In this document: positions 17,673 through 26,870 of the stretch, one piece after another | Position numbering within the stretch: the stretch's first letter is position 1 | How the letters are laid out: each line of letters begins with the position of its first letter | Origin: an uncultured Clostridia bacterium | GTDB taxonomy: Bacteria > Bacillota > Clostridia > Lachnospirales > Lachnospiraceae | Assembly: GCA_946403295.1 (NCBI GenBank) | Contig: CAMIZL010000019.1 | Span: 1 to 40,879 of the forward strand | Direction: 5' to 3' | DNA: 40,879 nt | The notes under the pieces: generated by a model | Told to the model about the DNA's origin: nothing | Database searches by the model: none | Seen by the model: the letters and a program-made list of their open reading frames with translations, nothing else | Translations under genes and position numbers: made by a program

Positions 17673-19820
17673 ATGGCAGCTAAAGCAAAGACATCTAAAG
17701 AAATAAAAAGATCGGAAGAAATCAAAGAAGTTAAAGACACAGAGAAAACGGTAAAAGTAGTTAAAAGCAGCAAGAAAGATACAATGATAAAAGATGACGC
17801 ATATGCAAAGATACCCATGGGTGAGGGTAAAACGGTCAGGAAGATCGGAGTTTTGACGAGCGGCGGCGATGCGCCCGGAATGAATGCGGCGGTACGTGCG
17901 GTAGTCAGAACAGCAATAAATTACGGTATGGAGGTTGTCGGTATCAGGCGCGGATTCTCGGGACTCATCGAGAACGATTATGTACCGCTCACCGGCAGAA
18001 GCGTTGCCGATACCATAGCAAAGGGCGGCACGTTCCTTTATACGGCCAGATGCCCCGAGATGATCACAAAAGAGGGGCAGGACACGGCAGCAAAGAACTG
18101 CGTTGAGCAGGGAATAGACGCACTCGTTGTTATCGGCGGAGACGGCTCCTTCAGGGGATGTTTGTCGCTCGCGGAGCGCGGTATAAACGTTATCGGTATT
18201 CCGGGAACCATAGACCTTGACATCGCGTGCACCGAATATACGATCGGATTCGATACAGCCATCAATACGGCGATGGAAGCGATCGACAAGATCAGGGACA
18301 CATCGACATCCCGCGAGAGATGCTCGATCATTGAGGTTATGGGACGCCATGCCGGATATATCGCGCTTTGGTGCGGTCTTGCAAACGGTGCCGAGGCGGT
18401 TCTCACGACCGAGCTTTACAAATACGAAGAGAAGAAACTTATCGACGATATCGAGCTTAAGCGCAAGAACGGCAGACAGCATTATATCATCATCAATGCC
18501 GAAGGGATCGGTGATTCCGAAGGCATGGCAAAGCGTATCGAATATGCGACGGGAATGTCGACATCCGCTACCATACTCGGCTATCTGCAGCGCGGCGGCA
18601 GCCCCACATGTAAGGACAGAGTCTATGCGTCGGCCATGGGTGCCAAGGCCGTGGACATCCTTTACAAAGGCGGCTGCAACAGAGTTGTTGCATATAAGAA
18701 CGGCGGCTTCTGCGATTTTGACATGAAGGAAGCTCTGGCAATGAAGAAGGATCTTGATCCCTTCCTTGTTGACATGCTCGGAAAGCTCACGAGAAAGGGC
18801 GAAGGAAAGGGACTCCTCAGCGAAGGCATGCTTCCCGCAGACGTTTCGACCGGAAACTGCAAGTCTATCGGCGTTCTTACGAGTGGCGACGATGCACCCG
18901 GTATGAATGCCGCTATCCGCGCGGTCGTAAGATCCGCGATCGGATACAACATGAGAGTATTCGGATTCCGCAGAGGTTTCGCGGGTCTTATCGAGAAGGA
19001 TTATCTCGAGATGACAAATAAGACCATGTCCGAGACCGTACAACTCGGCGGAACACAGCTTCTCGCGTCCGACTGCCCCGAATTTTTGACGGAGGAAGGA
19101 CAGGAGAAGGCGATAGAAACCCTTAAGGAACTCGGGCTTGACGCACTTATCGTTCTCGGAGGAAACGGAACGATGCGCGGCGGACTCGACCTCATCAAGA
19201 AGGGTATTAATGTTATTGGTATCCCCGCAACCATCGACTGTGAGGTTGCGTGCACCGAATATACGATCGGCTTTGACACTGCCGTTAATACGGCAATGCA
19301 GGCAATTGACAAGATCAGGGATACATCGCAGTCCCACGAGCGTTGCAGCGTTATCGAAGTTGCCGGTAAGCGTTCGGGATTCAATGCACTTTGGTGCGGT
19401 ATCGCAAACGGAGCTGAGGAGATCCTCATACCCGAATTTTACGATCGTGATGAGCAGCGTATCATAAGCGAGATCATCAGCAAGAAGAAGCTCGGCAAGA
19501 GACTTCATCTGATCGTCAACGCTCACAGCGTGGGCAGATCGGGTTCCCTCGCCAAGAATATCGAATTTGCGACCGGACTTGAGACACGTGCCAACATTCT
19601 CGGCCTTGTAGAGAGTGGCGGACGCCCTACCTGTATGGACAGGGTATTCGCATGTGCTATGGGAGGAAAAGCTGTCGAGGCGCTTAACAAAGGCAGCCGT
19701 AACAGAATAGTGGCTTTCTGTAACGGTGAATTTGTCGATTTCGATTTCGAAAAGGCAATGCGTATGGAAAAAACGCCCGATACTTATCTTTATACCATGT
19801 CCAAAAAGCTTTCGAGATAA
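17673..19820 (+). CDS. pfkA: Tandem two-domain 6-phosphofructokinase fusion
   Basis: 715 residues, about twice the roughly 320 of bacterial PfkA. A lysine-rich tail (1-56) precedes two full PFK domains. Domain 1 (about 57-375) keeps LTSGGDAPGMNA, GGDGS (155-159), PGTIDLD (177-183) with the catalytic Asp181, MGRHAGY and LQRGGSPT; the His that normally contacts fructose 6-phosphate is Tyr304. The GGDG and PGTID glycines suggest ATP rather than pyrophosphate as donor. Domain 2 (about 397-715) has lost several sites: SGDDAPG for SGGDAPG (Asp406), GGNGT for GGDGS (Asn498), PATIDCE (518-524), AGKRSG for MGRxxG and VESGG for IQRGG. Domain 1 probably catalyses glycolytic phosphorylation and domain 2 regulates it. 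The ATG at 17673 has a GGAGGTGA site. Confidence 0.93.
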   Translation: MAAKAKTSKEIKRSEEIKEVKDTEKTVKVVKSSKKDTMIKDDAYAKIPMGEGKTVRKIGVLTSGGDAPGMNAAVRAVVRTAINYGMEVVGIRRGFSGLIENDYVPLTGRSVADTIAKGGTFLYTARCPEMITKEGQDTAAKNCVEQGIDALVVIGGDGSFRGCLSLAERGINVIGIPGTIDLDIACTEYTIGFDTAINTAMEAIDKIRDTSTSRERCSIIEVMGRHAGYIALWCGLANGAEAVLTTELYKYEEKKLIDDIELKRKNGRQHYIIINAEGIGDSEGMAKRIEYATGMSTSATILGYLQRGGSPTCKDRVYASAMGAKAVDILYKGGCNRVVAYKNGGFCDFDMKEALAMKKDLDPFLVDMLGKLTRKGEGKGLLSEGMLPADVSTGNCKSIGVLTSGDDAPGMNAAIRAVVRSAIGYNMRVFGFRRGFAGLIEKDYLEMTNKTMSETVQLGGTQLLASDCPEFLTEEGQEKAIETLKELGLDALIVLGGNGTMRGGLDLIKKGINVIGIPATIDCEVACTEYTIGFDTAVNTAMQAIDKIRDTSQSHERCSVIEVAGKRSGFNALWCGIANGAEEILIPEFYDRDEQRIISEIISKKKLGKRLHLIVNAHSVGRSGSLAKNIEFATGLETRANILGLVESGGRPTCMDRVFACAMGGKAVEALNKGSRNRIVAFCNGEFVDFDFEKAMRMEKTPDTYLYTMSKKLSR

Positions 19821-19926
19821 TACGAAATGTATCCCGTTTAATAATCGGCCGAGGGAAAAGTCTCGTATTTCTCAGAAAATACTTGCGTCACATGGAAAAA
19901 TAAAAATGTAAGGACAGGAGTTTATT

Positions 19927-20685
19927 ATGGTTCTATTAGACTTTTCACTCACCAAACTTGGAGGGGCGATCTACGACAATTTTTCAAGAGTAGTTGTATT
20001 TATTGCTATTATTGCGTGTGTTTTTCTCATCGCCGGTTTTTCCGAGGTCATTATCAACAATGTAAACAAAACGAAGCCCTCGAAAAAGTTTAAGATTCAC
20101 AAGATCACTATCATTGCGATGCTTTCGGCAGTAGCGATATTACTGAATCTTTTGAGTTTTCCGCTTTGGTTTGCACCCGGTTTTTATAAGCTTGATTTCA
20201 GCGAATTGCCCGTTCTTGTCGGCGCATTTGCACTCGGACCGCTTGCCGGAGTTACGATCGAAGCTGTTAAAATTCTTCTGAATCTCGTTATAAACGGCAC
20301 CTCAACCGCGTTTATCGGAGAAATTGCCAATTTTGTCGTTGGATGTGCATTTGTAATCCCGGCCGCAATAGTGTATTATCATAAACGTACCAAGAAAGGT
20401 GCTGTTATCGGCCTCGTTGTCGGAACAGTGGTAAATCTTGTCGCTTCATGTGCCATGAACGCCTACGTGCTCATCCCCGTATACGGAGAGATGTTCCATA
20501 TGGATGTTATCGGAGCGGGAACCAAAGTCAATGCCGCCATCACGGACATGACTACGTTCATCCTCTATGCGGTTGCACCCTTTAACCTTATCAAGTGTGT
20601 TGCGGTTGCAGTCATTACGGCACTCATTTACAAGCCTGTCAGCAAATTGATCTCCGGCGTAAAAGGATTGGAGAAAAATCGCTGA
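19927..20685 (+). CDS. ECF transporter S component, RibU-like
   Basis: A 252-residue membrane protein. From about residue 55 it matches the RibU-type substrate-binding subunit of energy-coupling factor transporters: YKLDFSELPVLVGAFALGPLAG, then GEIANFVVGCAFVIPAAIVY, then NAYVLIPVYG. An additional N-terminal membrane segment (about 20-45) and a basic linker precede it. Riboflavin is the likely vitamin, but S components of this fold also carry other vitamins. The energising ECF A and T subunits are not nearby, which is usual for the shared group II type. No FMN riboswitch is seen in the 106-base leader. AGGACAGGAG precedes the ATG. Confidence 0.8.
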   Translation: MVLLDFSLTKLGGAIYDNFSRVVVFIAIIACVFLIAGFSEVIINNVNKTKPSKKFKIHKITIIAMLSAVAILLNLLSFPLWFAPGFYKLDFSELPVLVGAFALGPLAGVTIEAVKILLNLVINGTSTAFIGEIANFVVGCAFVIPAAIVYYHKRTKKGAVIGLVVGTVVNLVASCAMNAYVLIPVYGEMFHMDVIGAGTKVNAAITDMTTFILYAVAPFNLIKCVAVAVITALIYKPVSKLISGVKGLEKNR

Positions 20686-20775
20686 TCGGATAAAGATGCT
20701 CTTCCGAATAAAGCGGCAGACCCGGAAAACGACAAGATCCATCACCTATCTTTAACAGACAAGGATGATCAAGTA

Positions 20776-21495
20776 ATGAACGAACAGGAAGAAACAAAAA
20801 AATCATTTTCAATCAGCGAACTGGCACACATGTCTACGCTCTCCGACGAAGAAGCCGAAGAAGCGAGAGAACAGGCAGAAGCGATTGAGAACGGGGAAAC
20901 TGCAGAGGGAGAAGCCACTATTGTCCCGGATTACGGGCCTGCAGTCGAAGAAAAAGAGCCTGAAAGGCTCGTTCACACAGGACAGGTGTTCACGGCGGAT
21001 GTCAAACCTACCGCGCGTGATGCTTACGGATTCATGTTTTATCATTCATACATGAATCTCATGGGAGTGTTCGCAGTACTTGTAGGTATTGCGGCGATCG
21101 TAATGGTTGTCATAAGCGTTATGGATAAAGAGATCTTCCAGATAATTCTCTTTTCCCTCGCGGCACTCATCTTCATAGTCAACAGTCCGATAAGCCTTTA
21201 TATGCGTGCGAAGAAATATGCGCAGGGTTGCACCCTTCCCGAAAATCGCACAGTATATCAGTTCAGCGACGCGGGCTTTGATGTTCAAAGAGGTGAGGAC
21301 ATCTACAAATCGTTTGCCTACAAAAATGTTACCAAATGCCATGAGGGACGTACCGGATTTTACGTTTATTTTGGCAAGAGCACAGCATTCCTTGTGACGA
21401 AAGCCGATATTGAAGGCGGATCTCTTTCTGAATTCAGGAGTCTTCTCGCAAAACATGTTACGGGTAAGCTCTCACTGAAGTATGATAAAGAGTGA
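20776..21495 (+). CDS. YcxB-like membrane protein
   Basis: A 239-residue protein with an acidic N-terminal cytoplasmic part (1-75, many Glu), two adjacent membrane segments (about 95-118 and 123-142), and a C-terminal domain containing the pattern YQFSDAGFDVQRGE, YKNVTKCHEG and YVYFGKSTAFLVTKADI. This matches the YcxB-like family, whose function is unknown. The start has an AAGGATGA site. The end overlaps or touches the tsaE start region, so it is probably in the operon leading into the t6A genes, though no functional link is known. Confidence 0.65.
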   Translation: MNEQEETKKSFSISELAHMSTLSDEEAEEAREQAEAIENGETAEGEATIVPDYGPAVEEKEPERLVHTGQVFTADVKPTARDAYGFMFYHSYMNLMGVFAVLVGIAAIVMVVISVMDKEIFQIILFSLAALIFIVNSPISLYMRAKKYAQGCTLPENRTVYQFSDAGFDVQRGEDIYKSFAYKNVTKCHEGRTGFYVYFGKSTAFLVTKADIEGGSLSEFRSLLAKHVTGKLSLKYDKE

Positions 21496-21517
21496 GAGAA
21501 GAGGAGCGGGAAACAGA

Positions 21518-21964
21518 GTGACAAAAGAAATTTTTAGCGCGAGCAGCGCTGATACATTTGAAATCGGTGCCGGGTTTGGCAGGTCTGCCACCCCCGGCAC
21601 CGTGTTGTGCCTTGACGGGGATCTTGGTGCCGGCAAGACAGTGTTTACGAAGGGGTTCGCGCAGGGTCTCGGTTCAAATGCCCTGGTCACGAGCCCTACT
21701 TATACTTTAATGCACATCTATGACGACGGGCGTCTTCCGCTCTATCATTTCGATGTGTACAGGATCGATGACGAGGACGAGATGGAGGAGATAGGTTTCT
21801 CAGAGTACCTTCGCGGCGACGGCGTCACGATCATCGAGTGGGCGACACTCGTTCCGGGGCTCATACCGGATGACGCGATCAAGATCACGATCACAAGGAA
21901 TCCTCAAGGGGATCCGGATTCAAGGATCATTACGGTCGTAATACCCGATAAGGAAAGGATGTAA
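21518..21964 (+). CDS. tsaE: tRNA t6A modification ATPase TsaE
   Basis: A 148-residue P-loop ATPase that drives the TsaB-TsaD complex in making N6-threonylcarbamoyladenosine at position 37 of ANN-decoding tRNAs. Visible motifs: Walker A DGDLGAGKTVFTKGFA, the TSPTYTLMHIY segment, YHFDVYRI and the C-terminal IIEWA. The GTG at 21518 is chosen because GAGGAG sits 11 bases upstream and the protein then starts just before the usual first strand; an in-frame ATG at 21482, inside the previous gene, is the alternative and would add 12 residues. tsaB follows after 8 bases. Confidence 0.9.
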   Translation: MTKEIFSASSADTFEIGAGFGRSATPGTVLCLDGDLGAGKTVFTKGFAQGLGSNALVTSPTYTLMHIYDDGRLPLYHFDVYRIDDEDEMEEIGFSEYLRGDGVTIIEWATLVPGLIPDDAIKITITRNPQGDPDSRIITVVIPDKERM

Positions 21965-21972
21965 GGAAGAAC

Positions 21973-22725
21973 ATGATCATTCTGGCAGTAGAAAGCTCCG
22001 GGAATGTGGCTTCGGCTGCGATAGCCGAACGCAGTAAGATCCTTGCGGAGTATACCGTGAACATAGGGAAGACGCACTCACAGACGCTGCTTCCCATGAT
22101 AGACCGCGTGCTCAGTGATGCGGAGATGAGTGTTAACGACCTTGATGCGATCGCAGTTTCGAGGGGGCCCGGATCATTTACGGGACTCAGGATCGGAAGC
22201 GCGACCGCAAAAGGACTTGCGGCTTCCGCGGGCATCCCGATCATAGATGTTCCGACCCTCGAAGCACTTGCGGTCGGCGTCGGAAATGCGGGCGGAAGAC
22301 TTATCTGTCCCATTATCGATGCGAGAAGGAACGAAGTGTATTCGGCCCTTTTTGAGGAAAACGATCGTTTCGGAAGCGTGAGCGGCGTACAAGGCAGTAC
22401 TCACGGACCGTTAACCCGGATCGGGCAGGAGCGGGCGCTCGGTATGGAACAACTTCTTGCGGAGCTTACGGCCATGGACAGAGAGGTGATCTTTGTCGGA
22501 GATGCTTTAAGGGTTCATGCAGAGAAGATCAAGGCGGCGGGCAACGGTAAATTCATCCTCGCTCCCCTTTCGGCCTGCGATCTGAGAGCGGGTTGTGTTG
22601 CGACGGTGGGCCTTAACATGTTAGAATCCGGTAAGGCGATAGACGGCTCGGATCATACTCCCGTATATCTGAGGTTGTCGAGCGCCGAGAGAGAACGACT
22701 CGAGCAGGGTAAAGAACTCGGATGA
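21973..22725 (+). CDS. tsaB: tRNA t6A modification protein TsaB
   Basis: A 250-residue ASKHA-fold pseudo-protease that forms a dimer with TsaD for t6A synthesis. It begins IILAVESSGNVASAA and contains THSQTLLPMID and the family signature SRGPGSFTGLRIGSATAKGLA. The C-terminal half shows the usual PIIDARRNEVYSALF segment. It follows tsaE by 8 bases and has an AAGGAAGA site. rimI follows after an 85-base gap that holds two short GC hairpins in A-rich DNA. Confidence 0.93.
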   Translation: MIILAVESSGNVASAAIAERSKILAEYTVNIGKTHSQTLLPMIDRVLSDAEMSVNDLDAIAVSRGPGSFTGLRIGSATAKGLAASAGIPIIDVPTLEALAVGVGNAGGRLICPIIDARRNEVYSALFEENDRFGSVSGVQGSTHGPLTRIGQERALGMEQLLAELTAMDREVIFVGDALRVHAEKIKAAGNGKFILAPLSACDLRAGCVATVGLNMLESGKAIDGSDHTPVYLRLSSAERERLEQGKELG

Positions 22726-22810
22726 AAAAAACGGGGATGAAGCCCCGGTGAAAAAGAAACAGGCGGGAAATGAAAACCCGTGAAAAGAAGTAAAAAGGAA
22801 AGATACAGCT

Positions 22811-23260
22811 TTGGAGATCAGAAGAGCACAGGAAAATGATATACCCGGGATCGCGGCACTCGAGAGAGAGTGCTTTTCGGATCCGTGGTCCGAAAAGTCG
22901 CTAAAGGAGACCTCGGGAACGATGATGCTTGTCGCCACCGATAATGAGTGTATCACGGGTTATATCATCACGAGATGTGTGGCCGGTGAAGCGGAACTTT
23001 TCAGGATATGCGTTAAGGGCGAAGCACGCCGTAAAGGAACGGGGCAGATGCTCCTTGAGAGCGGGATCGAAGCCGCAAAAACAGAGGGAGCCGGGAGGTT
23101 GTTCCTCGAAGTCAGATCGAAGAATGCGCCCGCAAGAGGGCTATATATAAAAGCAGGCTTTAAAGAAACGGGCCTGAGAAGAGGTTATTACACCGATCCG
23201 CAGGACGATGCGGTGATAATGATGATGGAGTTTGAAACCGGGAGGAGAACGGATGCTTGA
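22811..23260 (+). CDS. rimI: Ribosomal-protein-S18-alanine N-acetyltransferase RimI
   Basis: A 149-residue GNAT acetyltransferase. The start is a TTG (LEIRRAQENDIPGI) preceded by AAAGGAAAG; no better start exists. The family traits LERECFSDPWSEKSL near the N-terminus, the acetyl-CoA loop with RRKGTGQMLL, and the C-terminal LEVRSKNAPARGLYIKAGF are characteristic of RimI, which acetylates the N-terminus of ribosomal protein S18. Its place next to tsaB is conserved across many bacteria. The gene overlaps the RNase Z start by 8 bases, so translation is probably coupled. Confidence 0.9.
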   Translation: MEIRRAQENDIPGIAALERECFSDPWSEKSLKETSGTMMLVATDNECITGYIITRCVAGEAELFRICVKGEARRKGTGQMLLESGIEAAKTEGAGRLFLEVRSKNAPARGLYIKAGFKETGLRRGYYTDPQDDAVIMMMEFETGRRTDA

Positions 23261-24191
23261 TATTTGCTTACTTGGAACGGGAGGAATGATGCCCCTCCCC
23301 TCGCGAAGGCTTACCGCGCTCATGGCGAGGATAAACGGCAGCAGCATCCTGATCGACTGCGGCGAGGGAACGCAGGTGGCGATACGTGAGAAGGGGTGGA
23401 GCTTTCATGACATAGACGTTATCCTCCTGACTCACTTTCATGCCGATCATGTGAGCGGACTGCCAGGGTTGCTCCTTTCGATCGGAAACGCGCAAAGGAC
23501 GGAACCTCTCTATATTTTCGGACCCAAGGGTTCGGCAAGGATCGTATCGGCGCTCAGGACGATCGCACCGGAGCTGCCGTATGACGTTTATGTGACGGAG
23601 ATAAGCGGCGACACCGCATCGTTTACGGAAGCGGGTTGCAGGATAGAAGCTTTTAAGCTTAATCATAACGTTGTTTGTTACGGTTATTCTATCGTTGTAG
23701 AAAGAGCCGGAAAGTTCGATCCCGACAAAGCCAGGGACAACGATGTTCCGCTTAAGATATGGAACAGACTTCAAAAGGGCGAAGAGATCGATCACGAAGG
23801 AAGGCATTTTACTCCGGACATGATACTCGGACCGGCGCGAAAAGGGCTCAAGGTAACTTATTGCACGGACACGAGGCCGGTCGCCGGCATCGCGACAGCG
23901 GCCGGGGATGCGGATCTTTTCATCTGCGAAGGCATGTACGGTGAACCCGGAAGCGAAGACAAGGCCAGAGAACATAAGCATATGACCTTCGCCGAGGCTG
24001 CAACGCTTGCAAAGAAGGCAAACGTAAAGAAACTATGGCTGACGCACTACAGCCCCTCGCTTGTGAAGCCGAAAGAATTCCTTTCGAGCGCAACAAGCAT
24101 CTTCCCGAACACGAGGGCGGCAAGGGATCTCGACAGCGTTACGCTCAGATTCGAAGACGAGGAAGCGGATTCTGACTCAAAAAGGATTTAA
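23253..24191 (+). CDS. rnz: Ribonuclease Z
   Basis: A 312-residue metallo-beta-lactamase-fold endonuclease that trims the 3' trailer of tRNA precursors. The zinc-binding motif LTHFHADHVSGLPGLL is intact, and later ligands are seen around CTDTRPV and LTHYSPS. The start at 23253 (MLDICLLGTGG) has GGGAGGAGAA 6 bases before it; an in-frame ATG at 23232 lies inside rimI and is less likely. Both tRNA genes in the window lack an encoded CCA, consistent with a need for RNase Z processing. Confidence 0.93.
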   Translation: MLDICLLGTGGMMPLPSRRLTALMARINGSSILIDCGEGTQVAIREKGWSFHDIDVILLTHFHADHVSGLPGLLLSIGNAQRTEPLYIFGPKGSARIVSALRTIAPELPYDVYVTEISGDTASFTEAGCRIEAFKLNHNVVCYGYSIVVERAGKFDPDKARDNDVPLKIWNRLQKGEEIDHEGRHFTPDMILGPARKGLKVTYCTDTRPVAGIATAAGDADLFICEGMYGEPGSEDKAREHKHMTFAEAATLAKKANVKKLWLTHYSPSLVKPKEFLSSATSIFPNTRAARDLDSVTLRFEDEEADSDSKRI

Positions 24192-24193
24192 CC

Positions 24194-24221
24194 TTGCCAT
24201 TTTCCATCAATCAGGTAAAAT
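24194..24221 (+). promoter_or_regulatory. Possible promoter before the small membrane protein and tsaD
   Basis: TTGCCA, a 16-base spacer and TAAAAT, about 50 bases before the ATG at 24271. It could start a transcript for the membrane protein, tsaD and ispD. Confidence 0.4.
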
Positions 24222-24270
24222 GATTATATAGAGTTTTTTTTGAGATCCGTATCAGGGGAGGAGGTGCCAC

Positions 24271-24852
24271 ATGCGAACAATACCGGCGAAGAAAAAGAAA
24301 TTCAGTTTATCATCGACGGCTATCCTTGTGGCCTTTATTCTTTGTGCGGGTCTGGTGGTATATTATTCGGCGATCAGGCCGGAGAAAACACCAACTTCGG
24401 GGATGACGCTTTTTGAGGAAGTTACATCGCGTGACCTTTCGAAGGATTATCCGCAAACACCCGCCGAGGTGGCCAATGTATATTGCTCGATCGTAAAGTG
24501 CATGTACACCCAGGAACTTACCGAGGATCAGCTCTTCACCCTTTGCGGGCAGATGAGGGCGCTCTACTCGAGAGAGCTTTTGGAGAGCAATCCCCTTAAT
24601 GACATGTTATACAGACTTGAACAGGAAATAGATGATTTTCGGGATAAAGAGATCACGATCGGATCTTTTGTCGTTGAGCCGGCGGAGGATGTCGAATACA
24701 GCGTGGTCGGTAACAAAAAGAGAGCCAATGTTGAATTCCACTTCACCCTGAAGGGCAAAGCAGGTTCAAAACTCCCTGAAGAAGTGCTTCTCGAAGAAGA
24801 CGAGAAGAGAGAATTCAAGATCATCGGCTGGAGGGTTCATGAAGGAAAATGA
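24271..24852 (+). CDS. Small membrane-anchored protein upstream of tsaD
   Basis: A 193-residue protein with a basic N-terminus (AKKKKFSL), one membrane segment (about 16-35, [20 protein letters not shown]) and an outside domain of about 150 residues. The middle reads [20 protein letters not shown], a pattern I associate with DUF6715-type proteins of Lachnospiraceae; I am not certain of the number. Function is unknown. Its end overlaps tsaD by 14 bases, so the two are translated from one message. AGGAGGTG lies just before the ATG. Confidence 0.6.
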   Translation: MRTIPAKKKKFSLSSTAILVAFILCAGLVVYYSAIRPEKTPTSGMTLFEEVTSRDLSKDYPQTPAEVANVYCSIVKCMYTQELTEDQLFTLCGQMRALYSRELLESNPLNDMLYRLEQEIDDFRDKEITIGSFVVEPAEDVEYSVVGNKKRANVEFHFTLKGKAGSKLPEEVLLEEDEKREFKIIGWRVHEGK

Positions 24853-25951
24853 AGATATATTGATACTCGCCGTCGAAAGCTCGTGTGACGAGACTGCGGC
24901 GGCAGTAGTGAAAAACGGGAGAGAGGCACTCTCGAACGTCATATATTCGCAGATCGACATCCACACGATGTACGGCGGTGTTGTTCCCGAGATCGCGTCG
25001 CGCAAGCACATCGAGAAGATCGATCCCGTCGTGTCGGAGGCATTGAGGAAAGCCGGTGTTTCTAAAGAAGATCTCGCTGCCGTAGCGGTTACCGCAGGTC
25101 CCGGACTTGTGGGGTCGTTGCTTGTCGGGGTAGCATATGCGAAAGCATACGCATATGCGGCAGGGCTTCCGATACTCGGCGTACACCACATAGAAGGTCA
25201 TATCGCGGCAAACTATATAGAAAACAGGGAGCTTGAGCCTCCTTTCCTGTGCCTCGTCGTTTCGGGCGGACATACGGAACTTGTCGTCGTAGAGGACTAC
25301 GGCAGGTTCAGACTCATAGGCACGACGCACGATGATGCGGCGGGCGAAGCATTTGACAAGGTCGCGAGAGCGATCGGCCTCGGATATCCCGGAGGACCCA
25401 AGGTCGACAAGTGCGCCAAAGCTGGCGGAAGGAAGGATGCGATCGCATTCCCCAGAGGCCATGTGGACGGTAATGATTTTGATTTCAGTTTCAGCGGGCT
25501 CAAATCGGCCGTGCTCAATTATCTCAATTCCTGTGCGATGAAGCAGGGCGGACCCGTAAAAGATCTCAGAGAGAAGCGCGAGGGCGATGTGAATTTCAAT
25601 CCGGATGCGCTCATAGATCCCGAAACGGGAGTGACTGTTTCGGATGTGGCAGCTTCTTTCCAGGAAGCCGTTGTCGACGTTCTCGTAACGCACACGATCG
25701 AGGCGGCAAAGAGCCTCGGGATCGGTAAAGTGGCTATGGCGGGCGGTGTTGCGGCAAACGGAGCACTCAGGGAAAGGATGAAGAACGATTGTGAGCGGGA
25801 GGGCATTAAACTTTATTACCCGTCTCCGCTTTTATGTACAGACAATGCGGCCATGATCGGCTGCGCCGCATATTACGATTATCTTGCAGGTAAACGTCAC
25901 GGCCTTGATCTGAATGCGGTTCCGGGTCTCGGGCTCGGACAAAAGATCTGA
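24839..25951 (+). CDS. tsaD: tRNA N6-adenosine threonylcarbamoyltransferase TsaD
   Basis: A 370-residue catalytic subunit of the t6A enzyme, transferring threonylcarbamoyl from TC-AMP to A37 of t[19 protein letters not shown] opens the ASKHA fold; the metal-binding [11 protein letters not shown] and the signature [13 protein letters not shown] follow, with the nucleotide-binding [15 protein letters not shown] near the end. It is about 25-30 residues longer than usual, mostly from a charged segment near residues 228-263 ([16 protein letters not shown]). The start overlaps the previous gene, with GGAGG 5 bases upstream. With tsaB and tsaE in the window, only tsaC/tsaC2 of the bacterial pathway is not seen. 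Confidence 0.95.
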   Translation: MKENEDILILAVESSCDETAAAVVKNGREALSNVIYSQIDIHTMYGGVVPEIASRKHIEKIDPVVSEALRKAGVSKEDLAAVAVTAGPGLVGSLLVGVAYAKAYAYAAGLPILGVHHIEGHIAANYIENRELEPPFLCLVVSGGHTELVVVEDYGRFRLIGTTHDDAAGEAFDKVARAIGLGYPGGPKVDKCAKAGGRKDAIAFPRGHVDGNDFDFSFSGLKSAVLNYLNSCAMKQGGPVKDLREKREGDVNFNPDALIDPETGVTVSDVAASFQEAVVDVLVTHTIEAAKSLGIGKVAMAGGVAANGALRERMKNDCEREGIKLYYPSPLLCTDNAAMIGCAAYYDYLAGKRHGLDLNAVPGLGLGQKI

Positions 25952-25975
25952 GACAGGCGATATAGGGGGAGTTTG

Positions 25976-26671
25976 ATGAAGAACGTCGGAATCGTACTTG
26001 CTGCGGGAAGCAGCACGCGAATGGGCGGAACAACAAAGAAACAGTACAGGGTCCTTCTCGGAAACCCCGTGCTGTTTTATAGTCTGATGGCGTTTGAAAA
26101 CAGTTATGTCAACGATGTTATCGTCGTATGCTCGGAAGGCGAAGAAGAATTCGTGCAGAGGGAGATCGTCGAAAAATACGAGTTCCGTAAAGTAAGGGCC
26201 GTGATCGCGGGAGCAAAGGAAAGAAGCGGCTCGAGCTTCCTCGGTATCAGGGAAGCGATCAGAACGGTCGGCAGATTCGGCGTTAATGTTCTTATACATG
26301 ATGCCGCAAGACCGCTTGTCACTCCGATGCTCATAAACAGTATCATCGCCGAACTCGAAAGCGGTCAAAGAGCGGTGGTACCGGCAGTAACGCCCGCCGA
26401 TACGATAAGACTTGAGGGCGATGAAGGCGTTGTTACATTTGAGAGGGAGAAGATAAGGCTTGTGCAGACGCCGCAGGGTTTTGAGGCGGGGCTTATTCAT
26501 GACGCATATGAAAAGCTCAGGGATTCGGTCACGGATGATGCCGAAGCCGTCATGAAATATGACGGCAGCGTGCCGATAAGATTTGTTGAGGGTGACAGAA
26601 GAAATTTCAAGCTTACATATCCGACGGATTTCGACCTGGCGGAATGCATGGTGAGAAGCGCAAAGCAGTGA
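25976..26671 (+). CDS. ispD: 2-C-methyl-D-erythritol 4-phosphate cytidylyltransferase
   Basis: A 231-residue nucleotidyltransferase of the MEP isoprenoid pathway, joining CTP to methylerythritol phosphate. The N-terminal glycine-rich motif VLAAGSSTRMGG with KKQYRVL, the VLIHDAARPLV segment and PAVTPADTIR are family marks. The ATG at 25976 is preferred over the adjoining TTG at 25973, with AGGGGGAG just upstream. TarI-type ribitol-5-phosphate cytidylyltransferases are close relatives, so a wall-polymer role cannot be fully excluded, but no teichoic acid genes are near. Confidence 0.85.
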   Translation: MKNVGIVLAAGSSTRMGGTTKKQYRVLLGNPVLFYSLMAFENSYVNDVIVVCSEGEEEFVQREIVEKYEFRKVRAVIAGAKERSGSSFLGIREAIRTVGRFGVNVLIHDAARPLVTPMLINSIIAELESGQRAVVPAVTPADTIRLEGDEGVVTFEREKIRLVQTPQGFEAGLIHDAYEKLRDSVTDDAEAVMKYDGSVPIRFVEGDRRNFKLTYPTDFDLAECMVRSAKQ

Positions 26672-26870
26672 TATGTCGCGATATTTGCGGAAAGTTGCAT
26701 AGTAGGAAAGGAGTAGGCTCTTGGGGAAGATTTCTTAAGGGCCGCGTATTGTTTATGAAGTCGGATCTGTCTACATGATCAAAGTGGATCTGACGCTTTG
26801 CAATGTTTTTGAGGAATGACTTAGGGGGCTTCCCGCCTTCGGATCAAGTCGAAAAGGGACAAGACGGTAA

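Noticed and set aside
17613-19526. 637-codon open frame antisense to the phosphofructokinase gene
   Set aside because: The opposite strand has a complete PFK fusion with motifs. The antisense frame has no recognisable domain, and its two halves look alike only because the PFK halves do.
19821-19926. FMN riboswitch upstream of the RibU-like gene
   Set aside because: The 106-base leader is too short and lacks the conserved FMN aptamer words.
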